Shown piece by piece: positions 1 through 5,318 of a DNA stretch of 5,327 nt. The notes under the pieces were generated by a model. It made no database searches, was not told where the DNA came from, and saw only the letters and a list, made by a program, of their open reading frames with translations. The translations under genes were made by a program, and so were the position numbers. Within the stretch, counting starts at the first letter, position 1, and every line of letters begins with the position of its first letter. The stretch comes from Alphaproteobacteria bacterium (GTDB taxonomy: Bacteria; Pseudomonadota; Alphaproteobacteria; Kiloniellales; J153): positions 1 through 5,327 of the forward strand of contig RFLL01000026.1 of NCBI GenBank assembly GCA_003693905.1, given 5' to 3'.

Positions 1-45
1 CCGGCGGCTGCCCCGACGACGAGCCCGGTGGCGGATGGCGAAGCA

Positions 46-996
46 ATGAGCGAACGCACCATTCAGTCGGTGGCCGACAAGGCGGCCCGCATGACGCCGG
101 CAGGTGTCGCCCGGCGGGTCCGCGGCCTGTCGGACCGGGCGATCGCGTGGCTGTTCATCTCGCCCACCATCGCCCTGCTGCTGGCCATCAACATCTTTCC
201 GCTGATCTGGACAGTCTATCTGTCGTTCACCAACTACCGTGCCAACCGGCCGGGACGTCCGATCCAGTGGATCGGAACCCGCAATTACGAACGTCTTCTC
301 AACAGCGAAGACATCTGGGGCTATCTTCAGGCCACGGCACATTTCGTGGTCTGGACCATGGTCATTCAGGTCCTTCTCGGCCTGGGACTGGCGCTGCTCA
401 TCAATCGCAACTTCAAGGGTGCGGGGTTCTGGACCACCATCCTGCTGATCCCGATGATGCTGTCGCCGGCGGTCGTCGGCGTGTTCTGGACCTATCTCTA
501 TCAGCCGCAGACCGGCATCTTCAGCTACATCGTCAACCTGTTCGTCAACGTCGGCCCGCTCGACATGATCGGATCCGTCGATCTGGCGCCGTGGGCGATC
601 GTGATCGTCGATACCTGGATGTGGACCCCGTACATCATGCTGCTGTGCCTGGCCGGATTGCGCTCGATCCCGGCCTATCTTTACGAGGCGGCGGAGATCG
701 ACCGCGCCAGTGCGCTACAGAAGTTCTGGTATATCACCCTGCCCCGGATTCTGCCGTTCCTGATGCTGGCAGTGCTGTTCCGCGGCATCGAGAATTTCAA
801 GATGTTCGACATGGTGGTCGAGTTGACCTCCGGCGGACCGGGCTCGGTTACCGAGCTGGCCTCGATCAACCTGAAGCGCGAAGCGTTCGAGAAATGGCGT
901 ACCGGCTATTCCTCGGCCTTTGCCGTGATTCTGTTCGTCACCGTATTCGGCCTCGGTAACATCTACGTCAAGGCGCTCAACAAGGTGAAGCGATGA
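46..996 (+). CDS. ABC importer permease, MalF/UgpA type (CUT1 family)
   Basis: Inner-membrane permease of a binding-protein-dependent carbohydrate importer, 316 residues from this start. About six hydrophobic segments are visible: near residues 32-60, 98-120, 127-152, 182-205, 235-252 and 292-312. The first contains the family-typical SPTIALLLAINIFPLIW stretch. The cytoplasmic EAA loop that docks onto the ATPase starts at residue 214 (EAAEIDRASALQKFWYITLP); its usual glycine after the aspartate is arginine here. The start is uncertain. ATG at 46 is preferred because it begins ATGAGC with an overlapping TGA at 47-49, like the genes starting at 993, 4929 and 5315. A GTG at 28 is possible, and the frame is open to the left edge (PAAAPTTSPVADGEA), so the true start may lie upstream. 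The gene overlaps the second permease by 4 bases and is probably its heterodimer partner. The family is clear; the substrate is inferred only from the downstream Dha kinase genes. Confidence 0.92.
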   Translation: MSERTIQSVADKAARMTPAGVARRVRGLSDRAIAWLFISPTIALLLAINIFPLIWTVYLSFTNYRANRPGRPIQWIGTRNYERLLNSEDIWGYLQATAHFVVWTMVIQVLLGLGLALLINRNFKGAGFWTTILLIPMMLSPAVVGVFWTYLYQPQTGIFSYIVNLFVNVGPLDMIGSVDLAPWAIVIVDTWMWTPYIMLLCLAGLRSIPAYLYEAAEIDRASALQKFWYITLPRILPFLMLAVLFRGIENFKMFDMVVELTSGGPGSVTELASINLKREAFEKWRTGYSSAFAVILFVTVFGLGNIYVKALNKVKR

Positions 997-1958
997 GCAG
1001 CGGCAGAACAGGCACGACGGCGGCCCACTCCGTGGTCGATGCAACGTCGGCGGGGCGGCGGATTGCCGCCGTCGTGGTCATCGCCTACGCCCTGATCACG
1101 ATGATTCCGCTGGTGTGGATCCTGCTGACCAGCTTCAAGTCGCCGCCGGATTCGATCGCCTATCCGCCCAAGGTGGTGTTCGAGCCGACTCTGGAAGGCT
1201 ACGTCAATCTGTTCACGACGCGCTCGCGCCAGACGCCAGAATATATCGAAAGCCTGGGCCCGCCCAAGACCTGGTACGACGCGCTGGTGCGCAAGCGCAA
1301 CATGGTCATCACCGGCCCGTCGCGTTTCGCCGACCGGTACATGAACTCGGTGGTGATCGGATTCGGCTCGACATTCCTGGCCGTGGCCCTCGGCACGCTG
1401 GCGGCCTATGGCTTTTCGCGCTTCCGGGTGCCGCTCAAGGACGATCTTCTGTTCTTCATCCTGTCGACGCGCATGATGCCGCCGATCGCGGTCGCGATCC
1501 CGATCTATCTGATGTACCGCACCCTGGGTCTGTCCGATACCGCCCTCGGCATGATCATCCTTTATACCGCCGTCAACGTGTCGCTGGCGGTGTGGCTGCT
1601 CAAAGGTTTCATCGACGAAATTCCGCGCGAATACGAGGAAGCCGCCGTCGTCGACGGCTATTCCCGGCTGCAGGCGTTCTGGAAGATCGTCCTGCCGCAG
1701 GCGCGCGCGGGAATCGCGGCGACGGCGATCTTCTGTCTGATCTTCGCCTGGAACGAATATGCCTTCGCCCTGCTTCTGACCAGCGGCGAGGCCCAGACGG
1801 CACCGCCGTTCATCCCGCTGATCATCGGCGAAGGCGGCCTCGACTGGCCGGCGGTGGCGGCGGGGACGACGCTGTTTCTTCTGCCGATCGTGATCTTCAC
1901 CGTGCTGCTGCGCAATCAGCTTCTGCGCGGGATCACCTTCGGGGCGGTGCGCAAATGA
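993..1958 (+). CDS. ABC importer permease, MalG/UgpE type (CUT1 family)
   Basis: Second inner-membrane permease, 321 residues, expected to pair with the upstream permease to form the translocation channel. Hydrophobic segments lie near residues 22-47, 118-142, 150-175, 184-206, 243-267 and 289-313. The EAA loop begins at residue 216 (EAAVVDGYSRLQAFWKIVLP) and keeps the conserved glycine. The C-terminal end (FGAVRK) resembles the FxxGAVKG-like tails of MalG-type permeases. The periplasmic stretch between helices 1 and 2 is about 70 residues, roughly 30 longer than I expect for MalG; the extra part is around residues 77-112 and is rich in charged and aromatic residues. The start overlaps the previous stop as ATGA, with an AAGGTG ribosome-binding sequence at 982-987. 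The stop overlaps the next ATG in the same way, indicating translational coupling. Family assignment is firm; substrate specificity cannot be read from the sequence. Confidence 0.95.
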   Translation: MSSGRTGTTAAHSVVDATSAGRRIAAVVVIAYALITMIPLVWILLTSFKSPPDSIAYPPKVVFEPTLEGYVNLFTTRSRQTPEYIESLGPPKTWYDALVRKRNMVITGPSRFADRYMNSVVIGFGSTFLAVALGTLAAYGFSRFRVPLKDDLLFFILSTRMMPPIAVAIPIYLMYRTLGLSDTALGMIILYTAVNVSLAVWLLKGFIDEIPREYEEAAVVDGYSRLQAFWKIVLPQARAGIAATAIFCLIFAWNEYAFALLLTSGEAQTAPPFIPLIIGEGGLDWPAVAAGTTLFLLPIVIFTVLLRNQLLRGITFGAVRK

Positions 1959-2167
1959 CGGCCCGGCGCGAAGATAGCGGACCCGCAACCGGGATGCTGC
2001 GGCGCATCTTTCGCCGCGGTCCGTGGGAAACCGCGGCCACCGCGGCGATCGCGCTCGGCGTGTTCATGCTGATGCAGCCGTTCTCGCTCGTGCTGTTCAG
2101 CTATTCGTTCACCGTCATCCTTGCCGGCACCCTCGGCTTCGTCATCGTCAGCCATTTCCCGGAGTAG
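1955..2167 (+). CDS. Small two-helix membrane protein within the ABC operon
   Basis: A 70-residue protein that I cannot assign to a named family. The N-terminus is polar and basic (RREDSG, then LRRIFRRGPWE at residues 15-25). Two hydrophobic segments follow, about residues 26-47 and 50-66, separated by a short turn, and the protein ends VIVSHFPE. The basic N-terminus favours a cytoplasmic location, giving a hairpin with both ends inside. It is supported as a real gene by its ATGA overlap with the upstream permease stop, by the next gene beginning only 6 bases after its stop, and by a coherent membrane-protein composition. No other frame gives a credible product here. It could be an accessory subunit of the importer, analogous in position and size to the small membrane protein of rhizobial glycerol ABC operons (GlpU), but sequence similarity to that protein is not evident. 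No signal peptide cleavage site or catalytic motif is visible. Confidence 0.8.
   Translation: MTARREDSGPATGMLRRIFRRGPWETAATAAIALGVFMLMQPFSLVLFSYSFTVILAGTLGFVIVSHFPE
2161..2164 (+). promoter_or_regulatory. Ribosome-binding site for the first ATPase
   Basis: GGAG lies 9 bases before the ATG at 2174 and sits inside the last codons of the small membrane protein gene. It supports the ATG at 2174 as the start and links translation of the two genes. Confidence 0.6.
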
Positions 2168-2173
2168 CGCACC

Positions 2174-3271
2174 ATGGCCGAGATCCGGGTCGAGAACCTG
2201 CACAAGTCCTTCGGCGATTTCATCGCGGTGCGCGAGTCCTCCTTCACCGTGCGCGACGGGGAGTTCTTCGTCATGCTGGGGCCGTCCGGGTGCGGCAAGA
2301 CGACGACGTTGCGCATGATCGCCGGGCTCGAGCTTCCGACCTCGGGGCGCATTCTCCTCGACGGCGAGGACGTGACCTTCCGGCGCGGGGCGGAACGCGA
2401 TATCGCGTTCGTGTTCCAGCTCTTTGCGCTCTACCCGCACATGAACGTGCGCCAGAACATTTCCTTTCCGTTGCGCATCCAGCGTCTGCCGCGCCGCGAG
2501 GTGCGCCGGCGTACCGAGGAGGTGGCGCGGCTTCTGCGCATCGACCACCTGCTTGACCGGCCGGTCGGCGGCCTGTCCAGCGGCGACCGGCAACGGGTGG
2601 CGCTGGGCCGGGCCATCGTGCGCCGGGCCAAGGCGTTCCCGATGGGCGAGCCGCAGGGTGCGCTCGATGCCGAGTTTCGCGAGCTGATGTGCGAGGAGCT
2701 GCGGCTGCTGCACAACCGCATCGGCGCCACCACGATCTACGTCACCCATGACCAGATCGAAGCGATGTCGATGGCCGATCGCATCTGCGTCATGGATCGC
2801 GGCGAGGTTCTTCAGGTCGCCCCGCCGATCGAAATCTACGAACGCCCGGCCACCCGCTTCGTCGCCGGCTTCATCGGCAGCCCGGCGATGAACTTTCTGC
2901 CCGCGCAGGGACGCCTTGCCCCCGGTGCCACCGAAATCCGGCTCAACGGCGCCACGGTTCCGATTCCGCGTCTCCACGCCGCGCTCGACCATCCCGAGGC
3001 GATCCTCGGCGTGCGCCCGGAACATATCCATATCGCCGACGACGGGCCGCTGCGCGGCAGCGTCTACAGCGTCGAATACATGGGCACCCGCCAGCTCGTC
3101 ACCGTCGATACCGGCGTCGGCCGGCTCAAGGTGCGGGCCCCGAATACGGTGCGGGTCGACGACGGAGACTCCGTTGCCCTTGCATTCGACACCCGGCGTC
3201 TGATCGTTTTCGACCCGGCCAGCGATCTCGCTGTCGCCAGCGCCGCCTTCACGGAGACGGCCGATGGCTGA
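2174..3271 (+). CDS. ABC importer ATPase, MalK/UgpC type, degenerate Walker B
   Basis: Cytoplasmic ATP-binding subunit, 365 residues, the usual length for MalK/UgpC. Visible in order: Walker A GPSGCGKT (36-43), Q-loop glutamine 82 in VFQLFALYPHM, signature LSSGDRQR (134-141), a Walker B region reading AFPMGEP (154-160), D-loop GALD (162-165), and H-loop histidine 192 in VTHDQIEAMSMADR. A C-terminal TOBE/OB-fold regulatory domain follows, with GVRPEHIHI near residue 279. The Walker B aspartate that normally coordinates magnesium is Gly158, the preceding leucine is Pro156, and the residue after EP is Gln161 instead of leucine. Catalytic Glu159 is kept. The signature is also non-standard (LSSGD for LSGGQ). 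The reading frame is complete, so this is not an obvious pseudogene. It probably pairs with the canonical ATPase encoded next, forming an asymmetric heterodimer; weak ATPase activity in this subunit is inference. The gene overlaps the next one by 8 bases. Confidence 0.94.
   Translation: MAEIRVENLHKSFGDFIAVRESSFTVRDGEFFVMLGPSGCGKTTTLRMIAGLELPTSGRILLDGEDVTFRRGAERDIAFVFQLFALYPHMNVRQNISFPLRIQRLPRREVRRRTEEVARLLRIDHLLDRPVGGLSSGDRQRVALGRAIVRRAKAFPMGEPQGALDAEFRELMCEELRLLHNRIGATTIYVTHDQIEAMSMADRICVMDRGEVLQVAPPIEIYERPATRFVAGFIGSPAMNFLPAQGRLAPGATEIRLNGATVPIPRLHAALDHPEAILGVRPEHIHIADDGPLRGSVYSVEYMGTRQLVTVDTGVGRLKVRAPNTVRVDDGDSVALAFDTRRLIVFDPASDLAVASAAFTETADG
3253..3256 (+). promoter_or_regulatory. Ribosome-binding site for the second ATPase
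   Basis: GGAG lies 7 bases before the ATG at 3264, inside the 3' end of the first ATPase gene. It fixes the start of the second ATPase 8 bases before the upstream gene ends. Confidence 0.55.
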
Positions 3272-4319
3272 GGTCCGTCTGCATGATCTGACCAAGCGCT
3301 TTGCGCAGACGGTGGCCGTGTCCGATCTGTCGCTCGATATCGCCGACGGCGAATTCGTCGTGCTGCTCGGCCCGACCGGTGCCGGAAAGACGACGACGCT
3401 GCGCCTCGTTGCCGGCCTGGAAAAGCCTGATAGCGGCCGCATCGAAATCGCCGGGCACGACGTCACCGCTCTGGCACCAGCCGAACGCGATGTCTCGTTC
3501 GTGTTTCAGCAGTATTCGCTCTACCCGCATTACACCGTCTATCAGAACCTGGCGTTTCCGCTGCGCGCGCCGGCGCGGCGGTGGGCGACGGCGGACATCG
3601 ACCGCCGGGTGCGCGAAGTGGCGGCACTGTTGCGCATCGAATCCAAGCTCGACAATCGCGCTACCCAGCTTTCGGGTGGCGAGATGCAGCGCGTGGCGAT
3701 CGGCCGAGCGCTGGTACGCACCCCGGCGATCTACCTGATGGACGAACCGCTGTCGTCGCTCGACGCCAAGCTGCGCGAGGACCTGCGTATCGAGCTGAAA
3801 CGGATTCAACGCGATCTCGGAGCGACGATCCTGTTCGTCACCCACGACCAGATCGAAGCCATGACCCTGGCCGACCGTATCGGCGTGCTGTCCACAGGGC
3901 GCCTGATCCAGATCGGCCCCCCGCGCACGATCTATGAACGCCCCGACAACCTGTACGTCGCCCGGCGCTTGGGCAGCCCCCAGATCAACGTGGTCGCTCC
4001 CGATGCCCTGCCCCTCGCCGACGTCCCCGCCGGTGCGCACAGTGCCGGCATCCGGCCGGAAGACATCCTTCTGCACTGCGATGACGGCATTCCAGCCGAG
4101 GTTCTGTCGGTCGAGCACCTGGGGGTCGAGACGGTGATTCTGCTGAGTCTTGGCGAGACGCATCTGCATACGCTATTGGGAAGCCATCCGCCGCTTGCCC
4201 CCGGCAGCCAGGTGCGCATTGCCGTGCGTCCGGGTGCGGCCCTGTTCTTCGACGCGGCCGGCAACCGCATCCCAAGCAACCTCTCCGAGCCGACGAGGGA
4301 AACGGCCTATGGCACCTGA
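3264..4319 (+). CDS. ABC importer ATPase, MalK/UgpC type, canonical
   Basis: Second cytoplasmic ATPase of the importer, 351 residues. All catalytic motifs are intact: Walker A GPTGAGKT (36-43), Q-loop glutamine 82 in VFQQYSLYPHY, signature LSGGEMQR (136-143), Walker B IYLMDEP (156-162) with Asp160 and Glu161, D-loop SSLD (164-167), and H-loop histidine 194 in VTHDQIEAMTLADR. A shorter, more diverged TOBE-like domain follows from about residue 240, with GIRPEDILL and a second OB-like strand set around SVEHLGVETVILL. It is clearly homologous to the upstream ATPase (both start MAE and their Walker A and Q-loop positions coincide) but differs enough that this looks like an old duplication with specialisation. 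It is probably the main hydrolysing subunit of the pair. It overlaps the first ATPase gene by 8 bases and dhaL by 11, implying coupled translation with the Dha kinase genes. Confidence 0.95.
   Translation: MAEVRLHDLTKRFAQTVAVSDLSLDIADGEFVVLLGPTGAGKTTTLRLVAGLEKPDSGRIEIAGHDVTALAPAERDVSFVFQQYSLYPHYTVYQNLAFPLRAPARRWATADIDRRVREVAALLRIESKLDNRATQLSGGEMQRVAIGRALVRTPAIYLMDEPLSSLDAKLREDLRIELKRIQRDLGATILFVTHDQIEAMTLADRIGVLSTGRLIQIGPPRTIYERPDNLYVARRLGSPQINVVAPDALPLADVPAGAHSAGIRPEDILLHCDDGIPAEVLSVEHLGVETVILLSLGETHLHTLLGSHPPLAPGSQVRIAVRPGAALFFDAAGNRIPSNLSEPTRETAYGT
4295..4300 (+). promoter_or_regulatory. Ribosome-binding site for dhaL
   Basis: GAGGGA lies 8 bases before the ATG at 4309, within the 3' end of the second ATPase gene. 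It decides the dhaL start: an earlier ATG in the same frame at 4150 would extend the protein back through the ATPase coding region, has no comparable site, and gives residues unlike DhaL. Confidence 0.65.
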
Positions 4320-4932
4320 TCTTCTGCGCGCATTGATCGACCGCGCGGCGGCCACCATCGCCGCCCATGCCGAAGAGCTGACCGAGCTCGACCAGGCCAT
4401 CGGCGACGGCGACCACGGCCTCAACATGAAGCGTGGGTTCGACGCCATTGCGCAGAACGCCGACGAGATCTGCGCCCTGCCCTTCGGCCAGGCCCTGCAA
4501 AAGGCCGGCATGACTCTGGTGATGACGGTCGGCGGTGCCTCCGGCCCCTTGTACGGATCACTGCTCATGGGCCTGGGCAAGGCGGCGGCGAAAGCCCCGG
4601 AAACGGTCGAAGAGCTGGTCGCCATAGTGGCCGAAGGGGTGGCGATGGTTCAGAAACGCGGCAAATCCGAAGCCGGTGAAAAAACCATGCTCGACGTCCT
4701 GATCCCGGTGCTCGAAGCGATCCGCACGGCCGACGGCGACATCGCCGCCGCCGCCCGTGCCGCCGCCGATGCCGGGCTCGCCGCGACCCGGGACATGCGC
4801 GCGACCAAGGGCCGCGCCTCGTTCCTCGGGGAACGCTCGATCGGGCACCTCGACCCCGGCGCGCGCTCGTCGGCGCTTCTGGTTCACGCCGTGTGCGACG
4901 CGGTGGAGAACGGATCCGGGGGCGAGGCATGA
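4309..4932 (+). CDS. dhaL: Dihydroxyacetone kinase subunit DhaL (nucleotide-binding subunit)
   Basis: Cytoplasmic subunit of the PTS-dependent dihydroxyacetone kinase, 207 residues, close to the roughly 210 of E. coli DhaL. In that system DhaL holds a tightly bound ADP that is rephosphorylated by DhaM, and it passes the gamma-phosphate to dihydroxyacetone covalently held by DhaK. The magnesium-binding aspartates are visible as Asp28, Asp33 and Asp35 in LDQAIGDGDHG. The nucleotide-binding loop GGASGPLYG is at 75-83, GEKTMLD at 123-129, and the C-terminal segment TKGRASFLGERSIGHLDPGA at 166-185. The rest is alanine-rich helix, as expected for the all-helical barrel. The gene overlaps the upstream ATPase by 11 bases and dhaM by 4. 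dhaK, which usually sits next to dhaL, is not in the window. No key residue is missing. The fused single-chain Dha kinase is excluded by length and by the separate dhaM. Confidence 0.96.
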   Translation: MAPDLLRALIDRAAATIAAHAEELTELDQAIGDGDHGLNMKRGFDAIAQNADEICALPFGQALQKAGMTLVMTVGGASGPLYGSLLMGLGKAAAKAPETVEELVAIVAEGVAMVQKRGKSEAGEKTMLDVLIPVLEAIRTADGDIAAAARAAADAGLAATRDMRATKGRASFLGERSIGHLDPGARSSALLVHAVCDAVENGSGGEA

Positions 4933-5318
4933 GCGCGTGCGTTTCCATCGTCATCGTCTCCCACTCGCCCGACGTGGCCAAAGGAGCGGCCGACATGGTG
5001 CGGGAAATGGTCGGCGACGAGGTGCAGGTGGCTCATTGCGGCGGCAACCCGGCCGGCGGTCTGGGTACGGACGTTGCGGCCATCCTGACGGCGATCCGTA
5101 CCGTCTACGGTCCCAAGGGCGTGGCCATTCTGGTCGATCTTGGCGGCGCCGAAACCAACAGCGAAATGGCCATTGAAATGCTGCCCGAGGACATGCAGGA
5201 CAACGTCGTAATCTGCAATGCGCCGATCGTCGAAGGCGCGGTCATGGCCGCGACCGAAGCAGCCGGCGGCGGTTCCCTGGAAACGGTAAAAGCAACCGCG
5301 GAGGAATTCCTGGCATGA
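4929..5318 (+). CDS. dhaM: PTS-dependent Dha kinase phosphotransferase subunit DhaM, EIIA domain only
   Basis: Phosphotransferase that receives phosphate from HPr and rephosphorylates the ADP on DhaL; 129 residues, cytoplasmic. It matches the mannose-type EIIA fold of DhaM: the N-terminal strand VSIVIVSHSPDVAKG carries the likely phosphorylated His12, followed by GTD (46-48), DLGGAETNSEMA (70-81) and NAPIVEGA (97-104). Position 73 is glycine where many members have serine (DLGSA). It is one domain long, unlike the E. coli protein, which continues into HPr and EI-like domains, so this one must take phosphate from separately encoded HPr and EI. The start at 4929 overlaps the dhaL stop as ATGA; an upstream in-frame ATG at 4893 would only add an arginine/glycine-rich tail. 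A mannose-family EIIA of a sugar PTS is less likely, because dhaL is adjacent and no IIB/IIC genes are seen. Confidence 0.94.
   Translation: MSACVSIVIVSHSPDVAKGAADMVREMVGDEVQVAHCGGNPAGGLGTDVAAILTAIRTVYGPKGVAILVDLGGAETNSEMAIEMLPEDMQDNVVICNAPIVEGAVMAATEAAGGGSLETVKATAEEFLA
5301..5305 (+). promoter_or_regulatory. Ribosome-binding site for the gene after dhaM
   Basis: GAGGA lies 9 bases before the ATG at 5315. It is the main evidence that another gene begins at the right edge of the window. Confidence 0.55.

Noticed and set aside
1115..1954. Long + strand frame over the second permease, in phase with the small membrane protein
   Set aside because: The first 280 codons are Arg/Pro/Asp/His-rich out-of-frame translation of the permease; only the last 70 codons, from 1955, form a sensible protein.
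2174..3271. First ATPase as a pseudogene because of its broken Walker B
   Set aside because: The frame is complete, all other motifs and the TOBE domain are intact, codon use matches its neighbours, and its end is overlapped by the next gene in normal operon fashion.
1916..3466. A 516-codon open frame on the - strand over the first ATPase, with similar long - strand frames at 963-1988 and 3249-4169
   Set aside because: They run antisense to well-supported genes, read as Arg/His/Asp/Ala-rich sequence with no recognisable domain, and arise because G/C third positions suppress stop codons on the opposite strand.
2174..4319. The two ATPase genes as a recent tandem duplication or DNA repeat
   Set aside because: They share family motifs only; nucleotide and protein sequence differ throughout, including the linker regions and C-terminal domains.
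4679..4685. AAAAAAC heptamer in dhaL, a possible -1 frameshift slippery site
   Set aside because: The dhaL codons here are GAA AAA ACC, so the heptamer is in the wrong phase, and the full-length frame gives intact DhaL.
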